DNA of 64,000 bases from NCBI RefSeq assembly GCF_017114915.1, contig NZ_JAAUOE010000010.1, positions 44,082 through 108,081 of the forward strand, in the 5' to 3' direction. Under the pieces are notes generated by a model. That model was given only the letters and a program-made list of their open reading frames with translations, made no database searches and was not told the DNA's origin. Within the stretch, counting starts at the first letter, position 1. Every line of letters begins with the position of its first letter. The translations under genes and the position numbers were made by a program. Positions 17,382 through 25,759 of this stretch are shown here, piece by piece. Source of the DNA: Pseudomonas frederiksbergensis. GTDB taxonomy: Bacteria; Pseudomonadota; Gammaproteobacteria; Pseudomonadales; Pseudomonadaceae.

Positions 17382-18673
17382 TGCACATTCCCCTCGGCCA
17401 ATTGCTTCAAGGCTTTGCTGAAGAAATCCCGACCACCGAAGTTGCCCGATTTGAGCGCCAGGGCCAGAGGCTCATCGGTGCTGCTGACCGTCGCCGGCAC
17501 ACCCGGATCGATCTGCGCGCCGATCTGCAGCAGTTGCACACCCAGCGCCTGAACCACCGCGCCCGAGGTTTCACCGCCGGCGATCACGAAGCGCCGCACG
17601 CCACTCTGACGCAGGCCTTGGGCAATTTCGCCGAAGGCGTTTTCCACCAGACTGCCGGCCCGTTCGACGCCGAGTTGCTGTTGCACAGCCTTGACCTCGT
17701 CCGGTGAGCAGGTGGCATAGATCAACACTGTTTGTTCGTTGTCCTTGGCGAAGGCCAGGGCCTGGGCAACCACCGGCTCCCCGGCGGCCAGGGCCAACGG
17801 GTCAATCCGCAACGCGGGCCGACCGGCTTCGAGCCAGGCCGCGACCTGGCCATTGGTGGCGATCGAAGCGCTGCCGGCCAACACCACTTCACCGCCAGAT
17901 ACTGCCGGGAGTTTCGAGGCATCGAGGTCGCGCAATTTACCGGCGCGACGGAAGTTTTCCGGCAAGCCCAGGGCCAGCCCCGAACCGCCAGTCAGCAACG
18001 GCAGGTCGGCGCAGGCGGTGCCGAGGGTGTACAGATCCTGGTCCGACAAGGCATCGGCAATCGCCATGCCGACTCCTTCAGCCCGCAGTTCTGCAATGCG
18101 CGCACGTACCTTGTCAGCCCCTTGGGCAATGGTGTCGTAGCGCAACAAGCCGACGTTCAATTGGGTCTGCGATTGCAGCACCCGCACCAGGTTGGCATCG
18201 GTCATCGGCGTCAACGGGTGATGCTGCATGCCCGACTCGCTGAGCAGCTGATCCTGGACGAACAAGTGGCCGCGAAAGATCGTTCGGCCATTCTCCGGGA
18301 ACGCCGGGCACGCCAGGGTGAAGTCGCTGCCCAGCGCCGCCAGCAGCGCTTCGCTGACCTGGCCGATATTGCCGGCCGCGGTGGAATCGAACGTCGAGCA
18401 GTACTTGAAGAAGATCTGTTCGCAGCCTTGCTCACGCAGCCAGGCCAGCGCGGCCAGGGATTGCTCGACCGCTTCGGCGACTGGAATGGTGCGCGACTTC
18501 AGCGCGATGACGATCGCATCGGCATCCAGCCCGGCCGCCACTTCGCGGCTCGGAATACCGATGCTTTGCACGGTGCGCATCCCGCCGCGCACCAACATGT
18601 TGGCAAGGTCCGTGGCGCCGGTGAAATCGTCGGCGATGCAGCCCAGCAATGGGCGTGCAGGGGTTGTGTTCAT
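17378..18673 (-). CDS. otnK: 3-oxo-tetronate kinase
   Basis: This 431-residue DUF1537-family four-carbon acid sugar kinase begins with the substrate motif LLGCIADDFTGATDLANMLV. It then shows FFKYCSTFDSTAAGNIG, LACPAFPENGRTIFRGHLFV, a GGSGLALGLP turn, and a C-terminal nucleotide-binding part with FVIAGGETSGAVVQALG and KSGNFGGRDFF. It phosphorylates 3-oxo-tetronate at C4 for OtnC. Ten bases separate it from ltnD upstream; the downstream stop overlaps otnC. Confidence 0.94.
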   Translation of the reverse strand: MNTTPARPLLGCIADDFTGATDLANMLVRGGMRTVQSIGIPSREVAAGLDADAIVIALKSRTIPVAEAVEQSLAALAWLREQGCEQIFFKYCSTFDSTAAGNIGQVSEALLAALGSDFTLACPAFPENGRTIFRGHLFVQDQLLSESGMQHHPLTPMTDANLVRVLQSQTQLNVGLLRYDTIAQGADKVRARIAELRAEGVGMAIADALSDQDLYTLGTACADLPLLTGGSGLALGLPENFRRAGKLRDLDASKLPAVSGGEVVLAGSASIATNGQVAAWLEAGRPALRIDPLALAAGEPVVAQALAFAKDNEQTVLIYATCSPDEVKAVQQQLGVERAGSLVENAFGEIAQGLRQSGVRRFVIAGGETSGAVVQALGVQLLQIGAQIDPGVPATVSSTDEPLALALKSGNFGGRDFFSKALKQLAEGNVQ

Positions 18674-18683
18674 TGGGCGTTCC

Positions 18684-19598
18684 TCAAACCGGCTCGGTCT
18701 TGGCAGTCGGCAACTCGATGCCGGGGAAAATCTTGATCACTGCCGAATCATCCTCACGCCCGAAGCCGGCGCTGGAAGCCTGCATGAACATTTGGTGCGC
18801 AGTGGCTGACAGCGGCAGCGGGAATTTGCTGGCCCGCGCTGTATCCAGCACCAGCCCCAGGTCCTTGACGAAAATATCCACCGCGGACAACGGCGTGTAG
18901 TCGGCCTTGAGAATGTGCGGCACGCGGTTTTCAAACATCCAGGAATTACCGGCGCTGTGGGTGATCACTTCGTAAAGCGCATCGGCATCGACCCCTTCAC
19001 GCAGGCCCAGCGCCATGGCTTCGGCGGAGGCGGCGATGTGCACCCCGGCGAGCAGCTGGTTGATGATCTTGACCTTGGAACCCAGGCCATGGCTGTCACC
19101 CAGGCGATAAACCTTGCCGGCCATGCCCGCCAGAACCGCTTCGGCCTTGGCGTAGGCGTCGGCCGGGCCCGAGGTCATCATGGTCATTTCACCGGCAGCC
19201 GCCTTGGCCGCGCCACCGGAGATCGGTGCATCCAGATACAGCAAGCCTTGGGCGGTCAGGCGCTGGCCCAGATCCACGGCGTAGGTCGGCGCCACGGTGG
19301 CGCAACCGATCACCAGGCTGCCAGGGCGCAATGCAGCAACGGCACCACCCTCGCCAAACAATACGGTTTCGGTCTGCTCGGCATTCACCACCACGGTAAT
19401 GATCACGTCGCACGCTGCGGCCATCTGCGCGGGCGAAGCGCACGCCACGCCGCCCTCCCCGGCAAACTGTTCAGTCACCTGCGCACGCACATCACAGGCA
19501 TGCACATTGAAACCGCTGCGCAACAGTGAGCGGGCAATGCCCAGGCCCATCGCGCCCAGACCGACAACACCGACAACACCGACATTCTTGTTATTCAT
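18684..19598 (-). CDS. ltnD: L-threonate dehydrogenase (3-hydroxyisobutyrate dehydrogenase family)
   Basis: The 304-residue NAD-dependent beta-hydroxyacid dehydrogenase (YgbJ/LtnD) has a Rossmann glycine loop GVVGVVGLGAMGLGIA near the N-terminus, the family substrate motif YLDAPISGGAAKAAAGEM, and a catalytic-Lys region GSKVKIINQLLAGVH. It oxidises a C4 acid sugar to the 2-oxo-tetronate used by OtnI and OtnK. ATG 19598 is chosen because it starts just before the Rossmann fold; an upstream start at 19694 is unlikely. The glycine loop contains a tandem 9-base repeat (about 19562-19582) giving GVVGVVG instead of the usual single GVVG. It is first in the leftward operon. Confidence 0.92.
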   Translation of the reverse strand: MNNKNVGVVGVVGLGAMGLGIARSLLRSGFNVHACDVRAQVTEQFAGEGGVACASPAQMAAACDVIITVVVNAEQTETVLFGEGGAVAALRPGSLVIGCATVAPTYAVDLGQRLTAQGLLYLDAPISGGAAKAAAGEMTMMTSGPADAYAKAEAVLAGMAGKVYRLGDSHGLGSKVKIINQLLAGVHIAASAEAMALGLREGVDADALYEVITHSAGNSWMFENRVPHILKADYTPLSAVDIFVKDLGLVLDTARASKFPLPLSATAHQMFMQASSAGFGREDDSAVIKIFPGIELPTAKTEPV

Positions 19599-20000
19599 GG
19601 GGTACTCCTGAGGGAAGCAGCGGCCTGTTTCACGCAAGGCGCAGGCAGTGGGCCGCGTTGTAGAAATGAGCACGGGCAGTCTGAGGGCAGCCACGATCGC
19701 TTGAGCAGATAATCCTCCAATGAACAGATTATGTGAAGTATTTTTTTAAAATAACATTTTTTAACATCGACTGATAATCTGATACCGACCAGACGCTGCT
19801 TCTAATGAAAGACACGGAATCAGAACAAAAAGAGGGATGCTTGATGAAGCGCAGCCATGGGGAAGGTTCGTTGTCGCAACAGGGGGGGCCCGGCTAGTGT
19901 TCGGCAGGCTACGGCGGGTGCAGCTCTGAAAAAGCGGGCTACAGGCTCCCTGAACATCTCCTGCCCCGAATTCGGCAGGAGTGTTCAGGCTCGGCGATCG
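19599..20000. other. Upstream region of ltnD and 3' region of bdhA
   Basis: No gene is seen. The left part is AT-rich and should hold the ltnD promoter; it carries CAGATAATC (19706-19714), CAGATTAT (19725-19732) and CTGATAATCTG (19771-19781), related copies of one motif in both orientations and possible repressor sites. The right end holds the aco operon terminator hairpin. Confidence 0.4.
19949..19989 (-). terminator. Terminator hairpin after the bdhA/aco operon
   Basis: CCTGAACA plus CTCCTGCC pairs with GGCAGGAG plus TGTTCAGG across a short loop, with a single bulged base, giving a 16-base-pair stem just beyond the bdhA stop. On the minus strand a run of Ts follows about 13 bases after the stem. 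Confidence 0.55.
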
Positions 20001-21116
20001 TCAATCGCTCTCTGACGTGTCTCGGATTCGAGCGGGTGACACGATGATTTTCACGTTGTGCTGCTTGTTGTTGACCAACTCCTCAAAGCCCTGCCCGACG
20101 ATCTGTTCCAGCTGAATACGCCCGGTTATCAGCGGCGTGATGTCCAGCCGACCGTCGGCGATAAAGGCGATCACATCTGCAAACTCACCGTTGTAGGCGA
20201 GTGCACCCAGCACCTGTTTTTCGGTGGCGACCAGCTCGAAGAAATTGAACTCGCTGGGCTCCTCGAAGATGCCCACCAGCACACACGTGCCGGCCTTGCG
20301 GATGAGGTCGATGGCGAGCTTGGCCGTGTGTTTGTTGCCGATGCATTCAAAACTGACATCCGCCCCTAGCCCGCCGGTCAGCCGACGCACCTCGGCCAGA
20401 GCGTCGCACTCATTGGGGTCCAGCACTTGACTCGCTCCCACCTCCAGCGCCTTGGCCTTGCGCGCTCCGGACATTTCCAGAGCAATGACCTGGGCCGCAC
20501 CAGCAGCCTTGGCGCACATGATGGTGCACAGGCCGATGGTTCCCGCGCCAACCACCACCACATTTTTCCCCAGCAAACTCCCGGCCTTTTTCACCGCGTG
20601 CATGCCCACTGCCAGCGGTTCGATCAGCGCGCCGGCTTCGGCGGGAAAGTTGGCCGGCAACTTGTAAAGCAGGTTGGCCGGCACGTTGACCAACTCGGCG
20701 AACGCGCCATTGTTCATCAGCCCGGTGAAGGCCAGGTTCTCGCAAATGTTGTACAGCCCATGGGTGCAGTAATAACACGTGCCACAGTGCTGACAGGCAT
20801 CGGCGGCCACCGGTTCGCCCACACTGAACCCTTGGACCCCGGCGCCGATTTCGACGATCTCGCCACAGAACTCATGACCGAGAATGCACTGCCCCTTGAT
20901 GCCGGTCAGCGGGTGCGGCGCATCCACTGGAATGAACACTGGCCCGGCCACGTATTCATGCAAGTCGGAGCCGCAAATACCGCACCATTGCACGCGAATC
21001 TGCACCCAACCCGCCGGTGGCGAGACGGGCAACGGCACGTCTTCGACACGGATATCGTGACGACCATGCCAGACAGCGGCACGCATGCTGCGGGTCGGAT
21101 TAATGGGAAGGCTCAT
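20001..21116 (-). CDS. bdhA: 2,3-butanediol dehydrogenase, zinc-dependent MDR family
   Basis: The 371-residue medium-chain dehydrogenase has the catalytic zinc motif CGICGSDLHEYVAGP and GHEFCGEIVEIGAG, structural zinc cysteines (ACQHCGTCYYCTHGLYNIC), and an NAD-binding loop VVVVGAGTIGLCT. It closely follows (R,R)-butanediol dehydrogenase patterns and oxidises 2,3-butanediol to acetoin, the substrate of the upstream acetoin dehydrogenase genes. ATG 21116 has AAGGAG upstream and is preferred to an open extension to 21197. It is the last gene of the leftward aco operon, 64 bases after acoC. Confidence 0.9.
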   Translation of the reverse strand: MSLPINPTRSMRAAVWHGRHDIRVEDVPLPVSPPAGWVQIRVQWCGICGSDLHEYVAGPVFIPVDAPHPLTGIKGQCILGHEFCGEIVEIGAGVQGFSVGEPVAADACQHCGTCYYCTHGLYNICENLAFTGLMNNGAFAELVNVPANLLYKLPANFPAEAGALIEPLAVGMHAVKKAGSLLGKNVVVVGAGTIGLCTIMCAKAAGAAQVIALEMSGARKAKALEVGASQVLDPNECDALAEVRRLTGGLGADVSFECIGNKHTAKLAIDLIRKAGTCVLVGIFEEPSEFNFFELVATEKQVLGALAYNGEFADVIAFIADGRLDITPLITGRIQLEQIVGQGFEELVNNKQHNVKIIVSPARIRDTSESD

Positions 21117-21180
21117 GTTGGAATCTCCTTGAACTCGTTGGCCTTGGCGCCCGGCAAATGGCCGGCCGCCAAGGGAGGCA

Positions 21181-22293
21181 TCAGTGTTGTTGGACAAAGT
21201 CCAGAATCAGCCGATTGACCTGCTCGGCCGCTTCCATCTGCACCATGTGCGCCTGACCCGGCAGGATTTCGACCTGAGCAGCCAGGCCAGCGCTGTGGGT
21301 CGCAGGAATGATCGCGTCGTCACTGCCCCAGATCAGCAATACCGGTTGCCGGTTTTCTTGCACCACGCCGCGCAGATCGAGTTGTTGCCGCCCTTCTTTG
21401 AACAGCCCCGCAACCAGCAGGCGCAGGGCCGCATCCACCCCTTCCAGACGCTTGTACTTGAGCATGTCTTCGAGCATCTGCCGATTGACCAAATCGGGAT
21501 CGGAGAACAGTTGCACCAATTGTGGTTTGAGGGCATTGCGGCTGGCCGCCTCGACAAAACCTTGCAGGTAATCGCCGTTGATTTCCGCGCCCAGGCCGGC
21601 GCTGCCGATCAAGCTCAGGGAACGCACCCGCTGCGGTGCCAGGCGCGCGGTGTTCAGCGACACCGCCCCGCCCATGGAATGCCCCACCAGATGCGCCACG
21701 GGAACATCCAGATGATCGAGCAGAGCCAGCAGCACCCCGCTCAACTCATCCAGATCGCCGTGCTCCAGTTGTTTGGTCGACTCACCATGGCCCGGCAGAT
21801 CCAGGGCAATCACCCGGCGCTCGGCGGCCAGTGCTTCATGATTGAACATCCAGTTATTCAGGTCACCGCCGAACCCGTGCACCAGCACCAACGGCACTCC
21901 GCCTTCGCCGCGCTCGAAGTAACGGATCAGTCGCCCGTCCAGTTCGACCTTCTGCGGCTTCGGCCCACTGTCTTCCTCGGCACCGTCACCTGGCACGAAC
22001 GCAGCCTGGAACTGCTCGATCACTGCATCGATCTCGGCCTCGCTGGCTTCGCCGTCGACCACGATGCCGAGCAATGCACCGACCGCGAGGGTTTCGTCCT
22101 GGCGCGCGATCTGACGGCGCAGTACACCGGAAAACGGCGCTTCGACGCTGCTGGAAATTTTGTCGGTTTCCACGTCGAGCACTTCATCGCCCTTGGCGAT
22201 CGCCTGGCCCTCCTCCTTGAGCCAGACATCGACCCGGCCTTCGGTCATGGACAAGCCCCACTTGGGCATGGTCAGGGTATGGATCTGGCTCAT
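21181..22293 (-). CDS. acoC: Acetoin dehydrogenase E2: lipoyl domain plus alpha/beta hydrolase fold
   Basis: The 370-residue protein has an N-terminal lipoyl domain (residues 1-80, with the lipoylated Lys in DVETDKISSSVEAP), a short linker, and an alpha/beta-hydrolase domain with VLVHGFGGDLNNW, the nucleophile elbow VGHSMGGAV, and the C-terminal GQAHMVQMEA. This is the form of AcoC found in Pseudomonas: a dihydrolipoamide acetyltransferase in which the usual CoA-transferase domain is replaced by a hydrolase fold. It takes the acetyl group cleaved from acetoin by AcoAB. The start overlaps the acoB stop by four bases. Confidence 0.93.
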   Translation of the reverse strand: MSQIHTLTMPKWGLSMTEGRVDVWLKEEGQAIAKGDEVLDVETDKISSSVEAPFSGVLRRQIARQDETLAVGALLGIVVDGEASEAEIDAVIEQFQAAFVPGDGAEEDSGPKPQKVELDGRLIRYFERGEGGVPLVLVHGFGGDLNNWMFNHEALAAERRVIALDLPGHGESTKQLEHGDLDELSGVLLALLDHLDVPVAHLVGHSMGGAVSLNTARLAPQRVRSLSLIGSAGLGAEINGDYLQGFVEAASRNALKPQLVQLFSDPDLVNRQMLEDMLKYKRLEGVDAALRLLVAGLFKEGRQQLDLRGVVQENRQPVLLIWGSDDAIIPATHSAGLAAQVEILPGQAHMVQMEAAEQVNRLILDFVQQH

Positions 22294-23309
22294 GAACGCT
22301 TGCTCCACTCGATCAGTTTGAGCACGGCGTTTTCGATCTTCGCCGCGTCAGGGATATAGAGGTCTTCCAGGGCGTCGGAGAATGGCACCGGCGTGTGCGG
22401 CGCGGTGACCATCTCGATGGGTGCCTTGAGCGAGGCGAACGCTTTTTGCGCCACCAGGGCCGAGATGTCGGTGGCCATGGAACAGCGCGGATTGGCTTCG
22501 TCGATCACCACCAGGCGTCCGGTCTTTTCCACGCTTTCAAGAATGCTGTCTTCGTCCAGCGGGCTGGTGGTGCGCAGGTCGATGACCTCGCAGTCAATGC
22601 CTCGCCCTGCCAGGCTGCGGGCTGCATCCATCGCCGTATTGACCGTGCGCCCATAGGAGACCAGGGTCACGTCCTTGCCGTCGCGCAGGAAGTTGGCCTC
22701 GCCGAACGGGATGGTATAGAGCTCTTCCGGCACCTCGCCCTGCATGCTGTAGAGCAGTTTGTGTTCGCAGAAGATGACCGGATCGTTGTCGCGGATGGCC
22801 TGGATCAACAGGCCCTTGGCGTCATAAGGGGATGACGGGCAGACAACTTTCAGGCCGGGGATGTGGGTCCACAGCGACGTGAGCATTTGCGAGTGTTGGG
22901 CGGCGGCCCGCAGGCCCGCGCCGACCATCGTGCGAATCACCAACGGGGTGGAGGCCTTGCCCCCGAACATGTAGCGAAACTTGGCCGCCTGATTGAGGAT
23001 CTGGTCCAGGCAGCAACCGGCGAAGTCGACGAACATCAACTCACACACCGGGCGCACGCCGCAGGTTGCTGCGCCTACCGCGGCACCGACATAACCCAAC
23101 TCCGACAGCGGCGTGTCCAGCACGCGACCGGGAAATTGGTGGTAAAGGCCCTTGGTCACGCCCAATACCCCGCCCCAAGCGTCGTTTTCCCCGGGAGCAC
23201 CGGCACCGCCGGCGACGTCTTCCCCCATGATGAACACGCTGGGGTCGCGGCGCATTTCCTGGGCCAGGGCTTCGTTGATTGCCTGCTGATAACTGATTTT
23301 TCTCGCCAT
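22290..23309 (-). CDS. acoB: Acetoin dehydrogenase E1 beta subunit
   Basis: This 339-residue transketolase-like beta subunit starts MARKISYQQAINEALAQEM, then has VFIMGEDVAGG, RVLDTPLSELGYVGAAVGAA, and a C-terminal half with TLVSYGRTV, CEVIDLRTTSPLDEDSI and VVIDEANPRCSM. It pairs with AcoA to form the ThDP-dependent E1 that cleaves acetoin to acetaldehyde and an acetyl group passed to AcoC. Thirty-three bases separate it from acoA. Confidence 0.94.
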   Translation of the reverse strand: MARKISYQQAINEALAQEMRRDPSVFIMGEDVAGGAGAPGENDAWGGVLGVTKGLYHQFPGRVLDTPLSELGYVGAAVGAATCGVRPVCELMFVDFAGCCLDQILNQAAKFRYMFGGKASTPLVIRTMVGAGLRAAAQHSQMLTSLWTHIPGLKVVCPSSPYDAKGLLIQAIRDNDPVIFCEHKLLYSMQGEVPEELYTIPFGEANFLRDGKDVTLVSYGRTVNTAMDAARSLAGRGIDCEVIDLRTTSPLDEDSILESVEKTGRLVVIDEANPRCSMATDISALVAQKAFASLKAPIEMVTAPHTPVPFSDALEDLYIPDAAKIENAVLKLIEWSKRS

Positions 23310-23342
23310 GATGAAGGTCTCGATTCTTGTTATAGGGGGCGT

Positions 23343-24320
23343 TCAAGGATAGGAAACGTAGACGTCGGTGAGCAGGTCGGCGGCGCTTGGCTTGGGGTCG
23401 GACTTGGCCTTGCGCACGGCATTTTCGATCAGCAGGTCCACTTCGCCATCGATCTGGTCCAACTGGCTGGCATCGATCAATCCGGTCCGGGTGGTGCGCT
23501 CGCGAAACTGCATCAGGCAGTCGTTGTGTTCGCGGAAATACTTGACCTCGTCCGGTGCCCGGTAGGTCTGGGCATCGCCCTCGAAGTGACCGTAGTAGCG
23601 GGTCAACTTGACTTCGATCAGCGACGGTCCTTCACCGGCTCGGGCGCGCGCCACCGCCGCACCGGCGGCTTCGTGAACGGCAAAAAAATCGAAGCCGTCG
23701 ACGGTGACCCCAGGCATGCCGAAACCGGCTGCGCGGTCGGCGATGTGATCGCAGGCCACCGACCAGTTGGAGGCCGTGGCCTCGGCGTAACCGTTGTTCT
23801 CGGCAATGAACAGGCACGGCAGGTTCCACACCGAGGCCATGTTCATCGCTTCGAACACGGCCCCTTCGTTGGAACCGCCGTCGCCGAAAAACGCCACGGC
23901 GACGCCGTCGGTTCCCTTGAGCCTGGCGGCCAGGGCCGCCCCTACCACCAGCGGTGCACCGGCCCCGACGATGCCGTTGGCACCGAGCATGCCCTTCTCG
24001 AAATCGGCGATGTGCATGGAGCCGCCCTTGCCCTGACAGACCCCGGTTTTCTTACCGTAGATTTCGGCCATCATCCCGTGCACATCAACGCCCTTGGCGA
24101 TGCAATGACCGTGGCCACGGTGGTTGGAGGCGATGCAGTCGTCATCCCTCAAGTGAGCCATGACACCGGCGGCCGAGGCCTCTTCACCGGCATAAAGATG
24201 GACGAAACCGGGAATCTCGCCGGTGGCGAACTCCACGTGCAGGCGCTCTTCAAAGACGCGGATGGTGCGCATCACCCGATAGGCATGCAGCAATTGATCA
24301 GCAGTCAGCTGTGTCGACAT
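23343..24320 (-). CDS. acoA: Acetoin dehydrogenase E1 alpha subunit
   Basis: The 325-residue ThDP-binding alpha subunit contains FVHLYAGEEASAAGVMAHL, GMMAEIYGKKTGVCQGKGGS, and the ThDP and metal motif starting FFGDGGSNEGAVFEAMN, then the Asn of IAENNGYAEATA. With AcoB it makes the E1 component for acetoin. ATG 24320 has GGAGA upstream and gives the normal N-terminus; the ORF could extend 30 bases further. No lipoamide dehydrogenase (E3) gene is in this cluster, so a general Lpd must be supplied from elsewhere. Confidence 0.94.
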   Translation of the reverse strand: MSTQLTADQLLHAYRVMRTIRVFEERLHVEFATGEIPGFVHLYAGEEASAAGVMAHLRDDDCIASNHRGHGHCIAKGVDVHGMMAEIYGKKTGVCQGKGGSMHIADFEKGMLGANGIVGAGAPLVVGAALAARLKGTDGVAVAFFGDGGSNEGAVFEAMNMASVWNLPCLFIAENNGYAEATASNWSVACDHIADRAAGFGMPGVTVDGFDFFAVHEAAGAAVARARAGEGPSLIEVKLTRYYGHFEGDAQTYRAPDEVKYFREHNDCLMQFRERTTRTGLIDASQLDQIDGEVDLLIENAVRKAKSDPKPSAADLLTDVYVSYP

Positions 24321-24353
24321 TTTTATTCTCCAGGGTGTCTTGAGGCTCAAGTT

Positions 24354-25412
24354 TCAAAGTGCAAGGTTCAAAGGGTGTTGCGGGTGTTCACGACCGATAG
24401 CCAGCAGCCGCTCTTGCGCGGCATAGGCCAGCGCCGCATTGACATCGATGCTCAACGGGCCGCCGGCATCGAGGGTCACGGTGGGTAAGTCATGGGCGTT
24501 GAATTCGATTTCCCGCTCGCCATCCAGGGCCAGGGTGCCGCTGCTCAGGCACAGACGATGGGCAATGCCAGGTTCAAGGCTGGCGGCTGCGAGCACGCCG
24601 CAGCCTTGCAACAGGCCAGGCGCCAGGGGCACCAGCAAGGCTTCGGACGATTGCGGATCCAGGCGCATCCAGGCACCGTTGGGGGCTTGGCGCGATACTG
24701 GAAACCACAAGCCGCAGAGGGCCGAGATGCCAATGGACTGAGGTTCCGCGAAGGTGACGAACACCTCCGCCAGATCAATCCCGCGACTGATTGCACGGGC
24801 GCCGACGAAGGGCAGCGAGGACACCGCCACGTCCACCAGCGCCACTTCGCACAAGTCGCGGCTGGGAATCCGCACCAGCAGGCGTTTATTGCGGCGCAAA
24901 GCGATTTCGGGGGCAATCCGCCCGCTGGCAAATAGCCCGCCGGCCAACCCGGCACTGGTGGCCTCACGCAGCTCCGGGAAGGCATTGTTGGTCCCCGTCG
25001 ACAGGGTCAGCAGCGGAATGTCGCCGACTTCGGCGGCCACCGCTTTGTGGGTGCCGTCACCGCCGAGCACGGCAATCAGCGACACGCCGCGTTCAGCCAT
25101 CCAGCGCGCGGCCTGGCGAGTGTCCGCCACGCTCTGGCGCAAGGTCAGTTCCAGGAACTCCAGAGTTGGCCAGTGGCTGTCACGCGCCTGGCGGCCATGA
25201 CTGTTCTTCTTCACCGCGGCCGCGATGCCGGTCATGTCGGTGGGCATCAGCACGCGCTCGACACCGGTGGCGCCAAAAGCCGCCAGCAGCCGTTGGATCA
25301 CCGAGACCTTGTCAGTGCTGGAAAACAGCCCGGCATTCGCCGTCAGGCGCCTTACGTCCCGGCCGGACGCCGGATTGGCAATGATGCCGACGGTCAGGGG
25401 CAAGCGACTCAT
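24354..25412 (-). CDS. acoX: Acetoin catabolism protein X (ATP-NAD kinase-like)
   Basis: The 352-residue protein has the NAD/diacylglycerol kinase-type nucleotide fold: VGIIANPASGRDVRRL at the N-terminus and LIAVLGGDGTHKAVAAE with the GGDGT motif, followed by LTLSTGTNNAFPELREA. AcoX is regularly found as the first gene of Pseudomonas and Cupriavidus acetoin operons, but its biochemical role is not established. It lies 33 bases before acoA and is the first gene after the sigma-54 promoter. Confidence 0.92.
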   Translation of the reverse strand: MSRLPLTVGIIANPASGRDVRRLTANAGLFSSTDKVSVIQRLLAAFGATGVERVLMPTDMTGIAAAVKKNSHGRQARDSHWPTLEFLELTLRQSVADTRQAARWMAERGVSLIAVLGGDGTHKAVAAEVGDIPLLTLSTGTNNAFPELREATSAGLAGGLFASGRIAPEIALRRNKRLLVRIPSRDLCEVALVDVAVSSLPFVGARAISRGIDLAEVFVTFAEPQSIGISALCGLWFPVSRQAPNGAWMRLDPQSSEALLVPLAPGLLQGCGVLAAASLEPGIAHRLCLSSGTLALDGEREIEFNAHDLPTVTLDAGGPLSIDVNAALAYAAQERLLAIGREHPQHPLNLAL

Positions 25413-25513
25413 GTCGCCACCACGGGTACAGCAGAGTAAAGGCCTTGGCAGGAGGACATAGGGCACCTCTTGTTATTATCGGGTTGCCAGTCGTACTGGT
25501 TGACGGGGTTAGA

Positions 25514-25528
25514 GCAAGGCCGGTGCCA
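25514..25528 (-). promoter_or_regulatory. Sigma-54 promoter of the acoXABC-bdhA operon
   Basis: On the minus strand the sequence reads TGGCACCGGCCTTGC, matching TGGCACG-N4-TTGC at 10 of 11 fixed positions with exact spacing. It points toward acoX, giving a leader of about 90 bases. The adjacent acoR encodes a sigma-54 activator with the GAFTGA loop, so promoter and activator fit. Confidence 0.75.
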
Positions 25529-25594
25529 GGTTCGCAAAAGATCGCCAGAAAGCCCGGTCCAGAGCGGTTCTTGATCGCATTACAAGTGGTGGGA

Positions 25595-25665
25595 TCTCAC
25601 TTGATTGAGACGTCCCATGTCAGCCTGCACGGGTTCATGGTGAGACCTTGAGACATCGCGTCTCA
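25595..25665. promoter_or_regulatory. Two inverted-repeat upstream activator sites (putative AcoR sites)
   Basis: TCTCA (25595-25599) faces TGAGA (25606-25610), and TGAGAC (25649-25654) faces GTCTCA (25660-25665) with a five-base gap; another TGAGACC occurs at 25641. They share one TGAGAC half-site and lie about 70-150 bases upstream of the sigma-54 promoter, the usual range for enhancer sites of an AcoR-type activator. Confidence 0.55.
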
Positions 25666-25759
25666 GCTTCGCTGTGGGGTGAACCGATGCTTGTCGACCG
25701 TCGGTGAACGGCGCTTAATAGCCCGCACAACTAAAAGAAGATCGAACCGGAGGCCTTAA

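Noticed and set aside
25536..25549. Second sigma-54-like sequence TGGCGATCTTTTGC on the minus strand upstream of acoX
   Set aside because: GG and GC are nine bases apart, not ten; the element at 25514-25528 fits much better.
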